Shown: positions 48,335 through 57,144, counted from the first letter of the stretch. The stretch is DNA of 64,000 nucleotides from Nocardioides albertanoniae (GCF_006716315.1 NZ_VFOV01000001.1:3178501-3242500); one strand, 5' to 3'. Numbers and translations: made by a program. The notes: a model not told the origin generated them from the sequence alone.

Positions 48335-48735
48335 GTCATGCACAGTGTGGCACGCGGAAACGCCATCAGTCGCATCTTGCCGATCGGCTCCCCGCACGAC
48401 TCACAGATGCCGTACGTGCCCTCCTCGAGGTAACCCATGACTCGCTCGATCTGGGCGAGCTTGTCCTTCTCGCTGTTGACCACGGTAAGCTCGTGGTCGC
48501 GCTCGAAGCTGGTCGCACCCATGTCGGCCTGGTCCTGGCCGGCGCCGTCGCCGGAGTCCTTCATCAGCCCGGAGAGCTCGGTCTCGAGCGCGGTGAGCAC
48601 CTCGAGGCTGTGCGCCCGCATCTCCCGCAGCTCGTCGATGACCTCGTCGAGCTCATCCTTGGTCCACGGTTCCTCGTCGGCCTTGACCTTGAGCTGGTCT
48701 GGAGAGGCGACAGTCTTGGTTGCTTTCTTAGGCAC
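48307..48735 (-). CDS. DksA/TraR-type C4 zinc-finger protein
   Basis: 142 residues. A basic start (MPKKATKTVASPDQLKV) is followed by a coiled-coil segment (DELDEVIDELREMRAHSLEVL) and a C-terminal zinc finger with four Cys in GICESCGEPIG and [14 protein letters not shown]. In Proteobacteria DksA tunes RNA polymerase with ppGpp; the actinobacterial relatives are less studied and the acidic tip differs, so the role is inferred only. GTG start, first gene of the operon with lspA. Confidence 0.88.
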   Translation of the reverse strand: MPKKATKTVASPDQLKVKADEEPWTKDELDEVIDELREMRAHSLEVLTALETELSGLMKDSGDGAGQDQADMGATSFERDHELTVVNSEKDKLAQIERVMGYLEEGTYGICESCGEPIGKMRLMAFPRATLCMTCKQREERR

Positions 48736-48793
48736 GGCACTCGCTTTCTGGTGTGAGAAACGGCCCCCCGGGCCGCCCGATGGTTCAGGTTGG

Positions 48794-48919
48794 CTAGACG
48801 CTCGCCCACGCCACCGAAGTGGAAGCCGTGAGGTAGGAGCTGGTATTCCCAGAAAGCTCAGGTCGCACGTGGATGCGCCCGACGGCCGCGCTCGCGCGAC
48901 ACATCACCGGTGCAGACAT
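48794..48919 (-). CDS. Candidate 41-residue small protein upstream of the TraR-like gene
   Basis: ATG at 48919 is preceded by GGAGAAAGGGGACTCC, a strong purine-rich ribosome-binding site. It opens a 41-codon frame starting MSAPVMCRASAAVGR and ending ASTSVAWASV. No family is recognised and codon use is not clearly actinobacterial. It ends 58 bp before the TraR-like start. It could be a leader peptide for that operon or a chance frame. Confidence 0.35.
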   Translation of the reverse strand: MSAPVMCRASAAVGRIHVRPELSGNTSSYLTASTSVAWASV

Positions 48920-49122
48920 GGAGTCCCCTTTCTCCTGCCATCACTTCGCAGCGCCGAGGCGATGCGAAGAGCGTGCCCGGAATGTAGCCCGGGATCAGGC
49001 TCCACTCAACCAACACACCGAAACTGGGGGCAGATTGGTCCGTAGCGCGGGAAATCCAAGCATTTTACGTACAGGACCCACCTCACCTGCTAGAACGTGC
49101 GACCCGGCCGCCCGAGAGCGCA

Positions 49123-49161
49123 CACATCGGCCGGCCCCGCGATGCGGGACCGGCCGATGTG
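49123..49161 (-). terminator. Hairpin terminator after divIVA
   Basis: 18-bp arms CACATCGGCCGGCCCCGC and GCGGGACCGGCCGATGTG with one mismatch and a 3-nt loop, about 50 bp beyond the divIVA stop. It closes the division-gene cluster on this side. Confidence 0.85.
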
Positions 49162-49213
49162 AAGTCTGACTACGAAGGCATCAGCCCGGCCGCCTGTGGC
49201 GGCGCGAGGTCGG

Positions 49214-49981
49214 TCAGCCCTCGTCCTCCCCCAGGATGGAGCGCAGACGCTTGGGCGCGGGGCCCGACTCGTTGACCGCGGCCGCCATGACGGGGGCAGC
49301 CGACTCGGCCGAGTTGTTGAGCGCGTCGAGCTGCTGCGTGAAGTAGCTCTTCAGGCGCGAACGGTATTCACGCTCGAAGTTGCGCAGCGTGTCGACCTCG
49401 GTGGTCAGGTTGTCCTTCTCGCGCTCCAGCTCACCGAAGAGCTGCTGACGACGCTCGGCGGTCTCGCTGTCGAGCATCTGAGCCCGCGTACGTGCGTCGG
49501 CCTCCATGCGGTCGGCCTTCGACTTCGACTCGGACTCGAGGCGCTCGGCCTTGGTGCGAGCCTCACCGACGATCTTGTCGGCGTCGTTCTTGGCCGTGTC
49601 GATGAGCGCGTCGTGGTTGCGCGTGGCCAGCTCGAGCAGACGAGCCGCGGCGTTGGACGCCTCCGGCACGGTCTCCACCCGGATGGTCTCGATGCCCCCG
49701 GTCTGCGGCGCCTCCTGGTACATCGGCATCTGGTGCGAGACCGGCTCAGGAGCCGGCATCGGCTCAGGAGCAGGCGGCTCGGGAGCCATCGGGAAGGAGG
49801 GACCCCCACCCGACTGCGCAGACGCCAACTTCCCGCGAAGGTCGTCGTTCTCCCGGGTGAGACGTGCCAGTTCGGCCTCGACCTCGTCGAGGAACTGGTC
49901 CACCTCGCCCATGTCGTAGCCCTCGCGGAGCCGGACGGGAGTAAAGCGCTTGTTGCTCACGTCCTCTGGCGTCAGCGGCAT
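49214..49981 (-). CDS. divIVA: DivIVA/Wag31-like polar growth and division protein
   Basis: Membrane-curvature-sensing scaffold for cell-wall growth. The N-terminal DivIVA domain (MPLTPEDVSNKRFTPVRLRE, then GYDMGEVDQFLDEVEAELARL) contains the lipid-binding N-terminus and the first coiled coil. A Pro/Met/Glu-rich linker (residues ~65-95) precedes a long coiled coil (ERLESESKSKADRMEADART onward). The C-terminus is RLRSILGEDEG. ATG at 49981 is preferred over 49993 because family members begin MPLTP. No yggT gene lies between it and sepF, as is usual in actinobacteria. Confidence 0.94.
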   Translation of the reverse strand: MPLTPEDVSNKRFTPVRLREGYDMGEVDQFLDEVEAELARLTRENDDLRGKLASAQSGGGPSFPMAPEPPAPEPMPAPEPVSHQMPMYQEAPQTGGIETIRVETVPEASNAAARLLELATRNHDALIDTAKNDADKIVGEARTKAERLESESKSKADRMEADARTRAQMLDSETAERRQQLFGELEREKDNLTTEVDTLRNFEREYRSRLKSYFTQQLDALNNSAESAAPVMAAAVNESGPAPKRLRSILGEDEG

Positions 49982-50134
49982 GACCTCACCCATTCATTAC
50001 TCGGTTGACTCAGACGTTCGGATTGCACCGCCGGGGGCGGCATCAGGTTAATGCTGTCGAAACTCTAGCGCCTGTCCACAGACATGCCAGACGCGGACTG
50101 CGTCCAACCCTCCCGCAGGCAGGTGTCAAGGGTC

Positions 50135-50620
50135 TCAGCTCTGGTTGAAAAAGCCGCCCTCAACGATCCTCTGCTTGGCCTCGGCCGTGACCGAAACGTT
50201 CGCAGGTGAGATAAGAAACACCTTGTTGGTGACCCTCTCGATGTTCCCATAGGTAGCAAAGATCAGCCCCGCCGCAAAGTCGACGAGCCGTTTTGCGTCC
50301 GCATCGTCCATCTCAGTGAGGTTCATGATCACTGGCGTACCGTCACGGTAGTTCTCGCCGATCTGACGCGCCTCGTTGTAGGACGTCGGGGTCAGCGTGA
50401 TGATCTTGGACAGCTCTGCCACCGCAGGCACCACCGTTGCTCGTCGCCGCTCGGACAGATCTGCCACCGGGGCCGGACGTGACTGCTTGGAGCGCACCGG
50501 CGCCTTGACCGGCTCGTGCGAGCGGGTCTCGTCGTCATCGCCCTCGTAGACGTCGTCGTCATACCCGGAGTCCTCGAGCAGGCCAAGGTATTCACCGAAC
50601 CTGCGCATCGCACCGCTCAT
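50135..50620 (-). CDS. sepF: Cell division protein SepF
   Basis: Membrane anchor for FtsZ in organisms lacking FtsA. The N-terminal amphipathic membrane helix is MRRFGEYLGLL, an acidic linker (SGYDDDVYEGDDDETR) follows, and the C-terminal SepF domain has IITLTPTSYNEARQIGENYRDG, PVIMNLTEMDDADAKRLVDFAAG and KVFLISPANVSV. ATG at 50620 has GGAGG 7 nt upstream. That ribosome-binding site is inside a short ORF whose stop overlaps the sepF start (ATGA). Confidence 0.95.
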   Translation of the reverse strand: MSGAMRRFGEYLGLLEDSGYDDDVYEGDDDETRSHEPVKAPVRSKQSRPAPVADLSERRRATVVPAVAELSKIITLTPTSYNEARQIGENYRDGTPVIMNLTEMDDADAKRLVDFAAGLIFATYGNIERVTNKVFLISPANVSVTAEAKQRIVEGGFFNQS

Positions 50621-50700
50621 GCCGTCGCCTCCGTAGCGCAAGCGCAAGAGTACGGACGCGACAGCATGAGGGTTACGGTCGCTCGCTGGCGCTCGCTCAT
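50617..50700 (-). CDS. 27-codon micro-ORF overlapping the sepF start
   Basis: An ATG with an AAGGTG site 8 nt upstream opens a 27-codon frame beginning MSERQRATV and ending YSCACATEATA, whose TGA overlaps the sepF ATG. It matches in layout and in ERQR, YS and ACAT residues the micro-ORF before hisH. It begins 40 bp after the yggS stop. The shared nucleotides GTACTCT-x-GCGCTTGCGCTACG near the 3' end also carry the sepF ribosome-binding site. Peptide or non-coding element cannot be decided here. Confidence 0.45.
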   Translation of the reverse strand: MSERQRATVTLMLSRPYSCACATEATA

Positions 50701-50740
50701 GACATCGTCACCTTCCCCAAAGTGTTTCTGATCCGAGACA

Positions 50741-51442
50741 TTACTTGACCGTCGGCCTCTCTCCGAGGACCGCAGACCCGACACGTACGTGTGTCGCGCC
50801 ATGTGAGATCGCCTGCTCCAGGTCGCCGCTCATCCCCGCCGACAGCACCGTCGCCTCGGGATGCTCGACGAGAAAGTCCTCCCGGATCCGCGCCAACCGC
50901 GCGAAGGCGGCGGCCGGATCCTCCCCGAGCGGCGCCACCGCCATCAGACCGCGCAGCCGAAGCCCGTCGGTCGCGACCACCTCGGCAGCGAGATCGCGTA
51001 CGTCGCCAGGATCCGCGCCCGCGCGACCTTCTCGGTCGGGCGGGTCGAGCGAGACCTGCAGCAGGACGTCGAGGCTCTGGCCGCGCTCGCCCGCACCACG
51101 GCTGAGCCGGGACAGCAGCGAGCGGCGGTCGACGGACTCGACGACGTCGGCGTAGGCCGCCACGGCGGCCGCCTTGTTGGACTGCAGCCCGCCGATGTAG
51201 TGCCAGCGCAGCCCGAGGTCGGCACACTCCGCCGCCTTGCGCTCGGCCTCCTGGTGGCGGTTCTCGCCGACGTCGGTGACGCCGAGGCCGGCCAGGATGC
51301 GCACGTCGGAGGCGGGAAAGAACTTGGTGACCACGACCAGGTGGACCTCGTCGGCGGCCCGCCCGGCCTTCTCGGCGGCGCGGGCGATCCGCTCGCGGGT
51401 CTCCTCGAGCCCGGCGGCGATCTCGTCGGTGCGACTGGTCAT
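50741..51442 (-). CDS. yggS: YggS-type PLP homeostasis protein
   Basis: A 233-residue PLP-binding protein without known catalysis, involved in PLP and amino acid balance. The PLP Lys is in VHLVVVTKFFPASDV; GENRHQEAERKA, WHYIGGLQSNKA, LMAVAPLGED and LSAGMSGDLEQAISHGATHVRVGSAVLG are family motifs. ATG at 51442 has GGGAGG 7-8 nt upstream. It sits between pgeF and sepF, as is standard in actinobacteria. Confidence 0.95.
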   Translation of the reverse strand: MTSRTDEIAAGLEETRERIARAAEKAGRAADEVHLVVVTKFFPASDVRILAGLGVTDVGENRHQEAERKAAECADLGLRWHYIGGLQSNKAAAVAAYADVVESVDRRSLLSRLSRGAGERGQSLDVLLQVSLDPPDREGRAGADPGDVRDLAAEVVATDGLRLRGLMAVAPLGEDPAAAFARLARIREDFLVEHPEATVLSAGMSGDLEQAISHGATHVRVGSAVLGERPTVK

Positions 51443-51456
51443 CTCAGGCCCTCCCA

Positions 51457-52167
51457 TCAGGCAGCACGGAGTCGGATCAGGGCGCCCAGCGACATGCCGG
51501 CACCGTCTCGGCGGAAGGAGTAGAGGTCGTCGGACTCGCGGGTACACCTGCTGACGTCGACGGCGTCGATGTCGTCGCGGGCCAGCTGCGCGAGCACTCC
51601 GGCGCCGACGTCGAGGCTGGGGGTGCCCCAGCTCGTGGTCGCCTTGGCGGCGGGCTCGACATCGGCGACCTCGGCCTGCATCGCCTCGGGCACCTCGTAG
51701 CACCGGCCGCACACGTAGGGGCCCATCCATGCGGTGATCGAGGTGGCGCCGAGCGCGCGCATCCGCGCGACCGTCTGCGGGACGACGCCGGCAGCCATAC
51801 CGCGCCGCCCGGCGTGCGCAGCGCCGACGACGCCCGCAGCCTCGTCGGCCAGGAGCACCGGTACGCAGTCGGCGGTGCGCACCAGGAGCACCAGGTCGCG
51901 CTCGGTGGTCACGATGCCATCGGCCTCGGGGCGGGCGCCGCACCGCGCGTCGACGACGACGTCGCCGTGGACCTGGTAGAGGTCGGCGTACGGCGCGCCG
52001 TCGGCGAAGTCGGCCAGCAGCAGCCGGTGGTTCTCTGCTTTCGCCGTCTCCTCGTCCGAGCCGGCGACCGCGAGGTTGAGCTCGGCGTAGGGCGCAGCGC
52101 TGACCCCGCCGTACCTGTCAGTGAAAGCCAGGTCGACGAGGCCCGCGGAGGCTCGGAAGCTGTACAA
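51457..52167 (-). CDS. pgeF: Multicopper-type polyphenol oxidase/purine nucleoside phosphorylase (PgeF/YfiH)
   Basis: LACC1-domain protein. Metal/catalytic residues are His in YQVHGDVVV, Cys in RTADCVPVLLAD and His in GAAHAGRRGM. Members act on adenosine and inosine or correct peptidoglycan precursors (PgeF removes Ser wrongly added by MurC); the second role would fit this cell-wall cluster but is inferred. The start is a TTG at 52167 just after the ftsZ stop; no better start exists before the conserved AFTDRYGGVSAAPYAELNL. Confidence 0.9.
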   Translation of the reverse strand: MYSFRASAGLVDLAFTDRYGGVSAAPYAELNLAVAGSDEETAKAENHRLLLADFADGAPYADLYQVHGDVVVDARCGARPEADGIVTTERDLVLLVRTADCVPVLLADEAAGVVGAAHAGRRGMAAGVVPQTVARMRALGATSITAWMGPYVCGRCYEVPEAMQAEVADVEPAAKATTSWGTPSLDVGAGVLAQLARDDIDAVDVSRCTRESDDLYSFRRDGAGMSLGALIRLRAA

Positions 52168-52176
52168 ACCGCGCCC

Positions 52177-53424
52177 TTACTTCAAGAAGTCGGGGACGTC
52201 GAGCTCGTCGTCGTTGAACTGGACGCTGGGAGCCGGCTTCTTGGGTGCGGGCGCAGGCGCGGGCTCGGCCGGCGGCGCCGCGGGCGGAGGCGTGGTCGGA
52301 GCCGGCTGGGCGGGCGGCGCAGCCGGCGTCTCGTTCGTCTCCTCGGACTCCTCGGCACGGCGGGTGGCGACCGCGGTCGCGACGGAGGCGTTCTCCCCGT
52401 TGCCGGCCGACTTCTGCTGAGTGGTCGCCCGGCCCTGCACGGTGCCGAGGCCGGACTGGCCCTCGCGACGCTTGGGCATGCCACCGTCGAAGCCGGCGGC
52501 GATCACGGTGACCCGCACCTCGTCACCGAGAGCGTCGTCGATGGTCGCACCGAAGATGATGTTGGCTTCCTCGTGGACCGCGTCGGCCACCAGCGCCGCC
52601 GCCTCGTTGATCTCGAAGAGGCCGAGGTCGGAGCCGCCGGCGATGGAGAGCAGCACGCCGTGGGCGCCGTCGATCGAAGCCTCCAGAAGCGGCGAGGAGA
52701 CGGCCATCTCGGCTGCCTCGACGCTGCGGTTGTCACCGCGCGCGGAGCCGATGCCCATCAGCGCCGAGCCGGCGTTGGACATGACCGACTTCACGTCGGC
52801 GAAGTCGAGGTTGATCAGGCCCGGGGTCGTGATGAGGTCGGTGATGCCGGAGACACCCTGCAGCAGCACCTGGTCGGCCTGGCGGAACGCATCCATCACC
52901 GACACGTTGCGGTCGGAGATCGAGAGCAGCCGGTCGTTGGGGATGACGATGAGGGTGTCGACCTCCTCGCGGAGCTTGGTGATCCCCTCCTCGGCGGAGT
53001 TGGCGCGGCGACGCCCCTCGAAGGCGAACGGGCGGGTCACCACACCGATGGTCAGCGCGCCGAGGCTGCGGGCGATGCGGGCCACGACCGGCGCGCCGCC
53101 GGTGCCGGTGCCGCCACCCTCGCCGGCGGTCACGAACACCATGTCGGCGCCCTTGATGACCTCTTCGATCTCGTCGGCGTGGTCCTCGGCGGCGCTCTCC
53201 CCCACACCAGGGTTGGCGCCCGCACCGAGACCGCGGGTCAGCTCACGGCCGATGTCGAGCTTGACGTCGGCGTCGCTCATCAGCAGCGCCTGGGCGTCGG
53301 TGTTGATGGCGATGAACTCGACCCCCTTGAGGCCGACCTCGATCATCCGGTTGACAGCGTTGACGCCGCCGCCACCGATGCCGACGACCTTGATGATCGC
53401 CAGGTAGTTCTGTGCAGCTCCCAC
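52177..53424 (-). CDS. ftsZ: Cell division protein FtsZ
   Basis: Tubulin-like GTPase that forms the Z ring. The GTP-binding tubulin signature [13 protein letters not shown] is present, with [15 protein letters not shown] at the start and the T7 loop [23 protein letters not shown] Pro/Ala-rich linker ([18 protein letters not shown]) leads to the C-terminal conserved tail [11 protein letters not shown], which binds SepF and others. Start 53424 gives a short N-terminus before the conserved strand. The 215-bp gap upstream holds its own promoter region. Confidence 0.97.
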   Translation of the reverse strand: MGAAQNYLAIIKVVGIGGGGVNAVNRMIEVGLKGVEFIAINTDAQALLMSDADVKLDIGRELTRGLGAGANPGVGESAAEDHADEIEEVIKGADMVFVTAGEGGGTGTGGAPVVARIARSLGALTIGVVTRPFAFEGRRRANSAEEGITKLREEVDTLIVIPNDRLLSISDRNVSVMDAFRQADQVLLQGVSGITDLITTPGLINLDFADVKSVMSNAGSALMGIGSARGDNRSVEAAEMAVSSPLLEASIDGAHGVLLSIAGGSDLGLFEINEAAALVADAVHEEANIIFGATIDDALGDEVRVTVIAAGFDGGMPKRREGQSGLGTVQGRATTQQKSAGNGENASVATAVATRRAEESEETNETPAAPPAQPAPTTPPPAAPPAEPAPAPAPKKPAPSVQFNDDELDVPDFLK

Positions 53425-53476
53425 GGTGGTCGCCCTTTCGCTCGATGTTGGTCGTCGCGGCCCGGTTCAACCCTGA

Positions 53477-53491
53477 CCCTCAGCCTGAGGG
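53477..53491. promoter_or_regulatory. Short palindrome next to promoter-like bases upstream of ftsZ
   Basis: CCCTCAGCCTGAGGG is a perfect 7-bp inverted repeat about a central base. On the minus strand it follows TTGACA and TATAAC (53506-53491), the only clearly AT-richer stretch between ftsQ and ftsZ. The two hexamers are only 4 bases apart, so they do not form a normal -35/-10 pair. TATAAC may be a -10 box. Confidence 0.3.
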
Positions 53492-53590
53492 TTATAGTTA
53501 TGTCAACCTCGCCGTTCTCAGAACAGTAGGCAGGCGTACCTCCTCAATTCGGCACGACACGCGGATGCGGATCAGTTGTGCAGATCCGTT

Positions 53591-53629
53591 GCCGTCCGGT
53601 AGGGGCAATCGGGCAGAGCCGTCCGGTAG
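53591..53629. repeat. Direct repeat in the ftsQ-ftsZ gap
   Basis: GCCGTCCGGTAG occurs at 53591-53602 and 53618-53629, 27 bp apart, just after the ftsQ stop. It may be part of ftsZ regulation or a leftover of slippage. Confidence 0.5.
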
Positions 53630-53639
53630 CGGCGGTCGC

Positions 53640-54632
53640 TCAGTCGGTGCTCTTGCTGGTGACGGGCTGACCGGGCACCGAGACGTCGTAGCGGGCAACC
53701 TTCGGCTCCGCCTTCATCAGTGCGACCAGCACGTCGGCCTTGGTGTCGGACTGGGCACTGCTCCCCCACACGACACGCTTGTCGTTGTTCATCTCCAGGG
53801 AGATCGAGTCGACGGTGGTGACCTCGACGTGGTCGACCCTCTTGGCGAGGTCGGCCGGCAGAGCCGAGGCCACGGCGGCGGCTTCGCGCAGCGCGGAGGA
53901 GTTCGTGCCGGTGACGGTGTTCACCATGGGCAGGCCGCGCGGCGCCTTCTTGTAGTCCCAGAAGACGGTGCCGGTCTCGTCGAGGGCCCGCAGCCGGCCG
54001 CCGATGGAGACGACCGCGACCGGCGTACGTTCGGTGACGTCGACCCGGATCTTGTCGGGCCACTCCCGCGAGACGTTGACCGAGCGCACCATCGGCAGGC
54101 CGTTGAGCACACGCAGCTGGACGGCGCCGAGGTCGGCGGTGGCCAGCGGCTCCCCGATCGGCACGCCGGCGTACTTGACGACCTCCTTGGCGTTGGTCAT
54201 CTTCATGTCGCCGTGGGCAACGGTGCCCTTGACCTGGAGCCAGGTGGAGAAGTAGACCGCCCAGATCCCGCCGAGCAGGAGGGCGATGATCAGCGTGCCG
54301 ACGATGATGTAGCGCCACGCGAGCCAGCGCCGACGCCACTGGCGACGAGCGAAGGCCTTGCGGCTCTTGAGGGTCGCAGCGTCGACCGGGGCGCGCTCGG
54401 CCGAGGTCCGGTCCGACCTCGGCGCTGTGCGCGGCGCCGGACCGGGCTCGGAGCTCGGGTCTTCGGAGGTCGGGTCTTCGGAGGTCGGATCAGGGGTCGG
54501 CTCGGAGGTCGCCGCGGCACCCGTCTCGGGCGCGGCGTCCTCGGAGTCGGGAGCGGTCTCGCGCTCCACGGATGCCGACCGAGCGATCTCGAGAGCCTCG
54601 TCGATCTCGACGCCTGGCCCCTTCTCCCCCAT
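53640..54632 (-). CDS. ftsQ: Cell division protein FtsQ (POTRA domain)
   Basis: Single-pass divisome protein. About 100 cytoplasmic residues are acidic and contain a small internal repeat (SEDPTSEDPSSEP, from 15-bp DNA repeats). A basic stretch (KSRKAFARRQWRRRWLAWR) and one membrane helix (IIVGTLIIALLLGGIWAVYF) follow. The POTRA domain starts VKGTVAHGDMKMTNAKEVV, and the beta domain includes WPDKIRVDVTERTPVAVV. The C-terminus is outside the membrane. It lies between murC and ftsZ as usual. Confidence 0.93.
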   Translation of the reverse strand: MGEKGPGVEIDEALEIARSASVERETAPDSEDAAPETGAAATSEPTPDPTSEDPTSEDPSSEPGPAPRTAPRSDRTSAERAPVDAATLKSRKAFARRQWRRRWLAWRYIIVGTLIIALLLGGIWAVYFSTWLQVKGTVAHGDMKMTNAKEVVKYAGVPIGEPLATADLGAVQLRVLNGLPMVRSVNVSREWPDKIRVDVTERTPVAVVSIGGRLRALDETGTVFWDYKKAPRGLPMVNTVTGTNSSALREAAAVASALPADLAKRVDHVEVTTVDSISLEMNNDKRVVWGSSAQSDTKADVLVALMKAEPKVARYDVSVPGQPVTSKSTD

Positions 54633-54649
54633 GCTGCTCCCTCCAGCGC

Positions 54650-56071
54650 CTACTGCTCTGCAGCCGTACGTAGCCTGGCGAGCACCATCGGCCCCACCTC
54701 GGTCACGGTACCTGCCCCGAGCGTCAGAACGAGGTCACCGGGACGGGCGCGCCGGGCGAGCTCGTCGGCGGCCTCCTCCAGCCCGCCGACGCTGGCCACC
54801 TGGCCGGGCGGCAGCGGCACCGCGTCGGCGACCAGCTTGCCGGTCACCTCCGGGTCGTAGTCCTCACGAGCCAGATAGACGTCGAGCACGACGACCTCGT
54901 CGGCGGCGCCGAGCACGCGGCCCATCTCCTCGCCGAAGATCCTCGTGCGCGAGACCATGTGTGGCTGGAAGCCCACGATCAGGCGTCCGGAGCCGGCCAC
55001 CGAGCGCCCGGAGACGAGGTCACCGGCGATCTCGGAGGGGTGGTGGGCGTAGGAGTCGTAGACGCGTACGCCGCCGGCCTCTCCCTTGCGCTCCATCCGC
55101 CGCCGCGTGCCGGTGAACGACTCCAGGCCGGCCTTGAGCAGGTCGAAGGAGTGGCCCAGACGCAGGCCCACGGTGATGGCGGCCAGCGCGTCGGCGACGT
55201 AGTGACGGCCGGGGATCTTCAGCGTGATGCGTCCCAGCTCGTCGAGCCCGTCGACGACGGTGAAGGAGGAGGTGGTGCCTTCGAGCACCACGTCGACGGC
55301 GCGCACGTCGGCGACCTCCGACTCGCCCACACCGATGAAACGGCGGCCGAGCGAGTGGGCGACGTGACGCAGGTCGGCGGCGCCGGGGTCGTCGATGACC
55401 GCGACCAGGAAGCCGTCGGGAGCCAGGCGGCCCACGAACTGGGCGAACCCCTCGCGGTAGGCCTCCTCGGTGCCCCACTGGTCGAGGTGGTCGGCCTCGA
55501 CGTTGGTGACGACCGCGGCGTAGGGCTTGTAGACCAGGAAGGCGCCGTCGGACTCGTCGGCCTCGGCGACGAACAGGTCGCTGGAGCCTTCGGCCGCGTT
55601 GGTGCCGGAGGCGGCGAGCTCGCCGCCGACGGTGTAGGTGGGCGCGGCCCCCGCCGTCTGGAGGGCGACGGTCAGCAGCGACGTGGTCGTGGTCTTGCCG
55701 TGGGTGCCGGCCACCGCGAGCACGCGGCGGCCTTCCATCACCGAGGCGAGACCGGCCGAGCGCGGGTAGATCCGCAGACCCTTCTCCACCGCCGCGACGT
55801 ACTCGGGGTTGTCGTCGCGGATCGCCGTGGAGACGATCAGCGTGTCGACCCCCTCGACCTGGGAGGCGTCGTGACCGACGAAGACGGTCGCGCCCTCCTC
55901 GCGCAGCGCCGCGACCATCGAGGAGTCGGCGCCGTCGCTGCCGGAGACCGTGATCCCGCGGGCCAGCATGACGCGGGCGATCGCCGAGAGACCCGCTCCC
56001 CCGATGCCGATGAAGTGGACCCGGCCCAGCTGCTCGGCCGGAAGGATGTGTTCAGGAACGGGCACCCTCAT
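54650..56071 (-). CDS. murC: UDP-N-acetylmuramate-L-alanine ligase
   Basis: First amino acid addition to UDP-MurNAc. The Rossmann start is VHFIGIGGAGLSAIARVM, the ATP-binding loop AVAGTHGKTTTTSLL, and the Mur-ligase central motif EADESDGAFL. RRRMERKGEAGGVRVYDSYAHHP is the MurC-specific start of the third domain. ATG overlaps the murG stop by 4 nt. Full length at 473 residues. Confidence 0.97.
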   Translation of the reverse strand: MRVPVPEHILPAEQLGRVHFIGIGGAGLSAIARVMLARGITVSGSDGADSSMVAALREEGATVFVGHDASQVEGVDTLIVSTAIRDDNPEYVAAVEKGLRIYPRSAGLASVMEGRRVLAVAGTHGKTTTTSLLTVALQTAGAAPTYTVGGELAASGTNAAEGSSDLFVAEADESDGAFLVYKPYAAVVTNVEADHLDQWGTEEAYREGFAQFVGRLAPDGFLVAVIDDPGAADLRHVAHSLGRRFIGVGESEVADVRAVDVVLEGTTSSFTVVDGLDELGRITLKIPGRHYVADALAAITVGLRLGHSFDLLKAGLESFTGTRRRMERKGEAGGVRVYDSYAHHPSEIAGDLVSGRSVAGSGRLIVGFQPHMVSRTRIFGEEMGRVLGAADEVVVLDVYLAREDYDPEVTGKLVADAVPLPPGQVASVGGLEEAADELARRARPGDLVLTLGAGTVTEVGPMVLARLRTAAEQ

Positions 56072-57144
56072 GACTTACCTCCTGCAACGACCTCGAAGAC
56101 CATCCGGGCCAGCCGCTCGTCGGCGTCGCGCGGCACCAGGTCGCTGGCGGCCTTCGACATCGCCTCCAGCCGGGAGCGGTCGGTGACGATGGGTGCCACG
56201 TGGGCCGTGACCCACTCGGCGCTCATCTCGGCGTCGGAGACCAGCACCGCGCCACCGGCGTCGACGACGGCCTTGGCGTTGAGCGACTGCTCGCCGTTGC
56301 CGATCGGCAGGGGTACGTAGATCGCCGGCACGCCCACGGCGCTCGCCTCGATCACCGAGTTGGCGCCGGAGCGGCAGATCATCAGGTCGGCCGCGGCCAG
56401 CGCGAGATCCATCCGGTCGACGTAGTTGAGCACGTGGTAGCCGGGGCCGGGCGAGGCCAGCTCGTTCTTAGGGCCGATCACGTGGAGCACCTGGACCCCG
56501 TTGCCGGCCAGCGTGCGGTAGGCACCGGAGACCGCCTCGTTGATCCGCCGGGCACCCTGCGACCCGCCGGTGACCACGATCGTGGGCCGGTGCTGGTCGA
56601 GCCCGAAGAAGCTGCGTGCCTCGGCACGCAGCGCCCAGCGGTCCATCGTCGAGATCATCCGGCGGATCGGCAGCCCGACGTACTCGCCCTTCGGCAGCTT
56701 GGTGTCGGGGAAGCTCACCGCGACCCGATCGGCGACGCGCGCGCCCGCCTTGTTGGCGAGCCCGGGGATCGCGTTGCCCTCGTGGACGACGATCGGGATG
56801 TGGCGCCGCTTCGCGGCGAGGTAGGCGGGCATCGAGACGTAGCCGCCGTAACCGACGACGACGTCGGGCCGCACCCGGTCGAGCACCTCGTAGGTCGCCT
56901 CGACCGCGCCCTTCAGGTTGGCCGGCACCTTCAGCAGGTCGGCGCTGAGCTGGCGCGGCATCGGCACCGGCGGGATCAGCTCGAGCGGGTATCCCGCGGC
57001 GGGAACCACCTGGTTCTCCAGGCCGCGGGGCGTGCCGAGACAGGTCACCTCGACGCCCGGGTCGAGACGACGCAGGGCATCTGCGGTGGCGAGCAGGGGG
57101 GATGTGTGTCCGGCGGAGCCACCACCGGCGAGGAGGGCCTTCAT
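56068..57144 (-). CDS. murG: UDP-GlcNAc:lipid I GlcNAc transferase
   Basis: Converts lipid I to lipid II at the inner face of the membrane. Glycine-rich loop LLAGGGSAGHTSPLLATA at the N-terminus, VVTGGSQGARRINEAV in the second domain, and the donor site MICRSGANSVIEASAVGVPAIYVPLP are the family hallmarks. Start ATG at 57144, 13 bp after ftsW. It acts directly after MraY, which is duplicated here. Confidence 0.97.
   Translation of the reverse strand: MKALLAGGGSAGHTSPLLATADALRRLDPGVEVTCLGTPRGLENQVVPAAGYPLELIPPVPMPRQLSADLLKVPANLKGAVEATYEVLDRVRPDVVVGYGGYVSMPAYLAAKRRHIPIVVHEGNAIPGLANKAGARVADRVAVSFPDTKLPKGEYVGLPIRRMISTMDRWALRAEARSFFGLDQHRPTIVVTGGSQGARRINEAVSGAYRTLAGNGVQVLHVIGPKNELASPGPGYHVLNYVDRMDLALAAADLMICRSGANSVIEASAVGVPAIYVPLPIGNGEQSLNAKAVVDAGGAVLVSDAEMSAEWVTAHVAPIVTDRSRLEAMSKAASDLVPRDADERLARMVFEVVAGGKS

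Larger units (their letters stand above)
48736..49213. other. 478-bp gap between the TraR-like gene and divIVA
   Basis: The gap holds the divIVA terminator (49123-49161), a candidate small minus-strand ORF (48794-48919) with a strong ribosome-binding site, and presumably the promoter for the TraR-like operon in 48920-49120. A plus-strand open frame at 48873-49169 lacks a good ribosome-binding site and looks non-coding. I see no RNA gene here. Confidence 0.6.

Noticed and set aside
48873..49169. A 98-codon plus-strand ORF between the TraR-like gene and divIVA
   Set aside because: No good ribosome-binding site, it runs into the divIVA terminator and its composition looks random.
53491..53506. 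TTGACA plus TATAAC as an ftsZ promoter pair
   Set aside because: The hexamers are 4 bases apart, not 16-18, so they cannot be one -35/-10 pair; only a single possible -10 box is kept.
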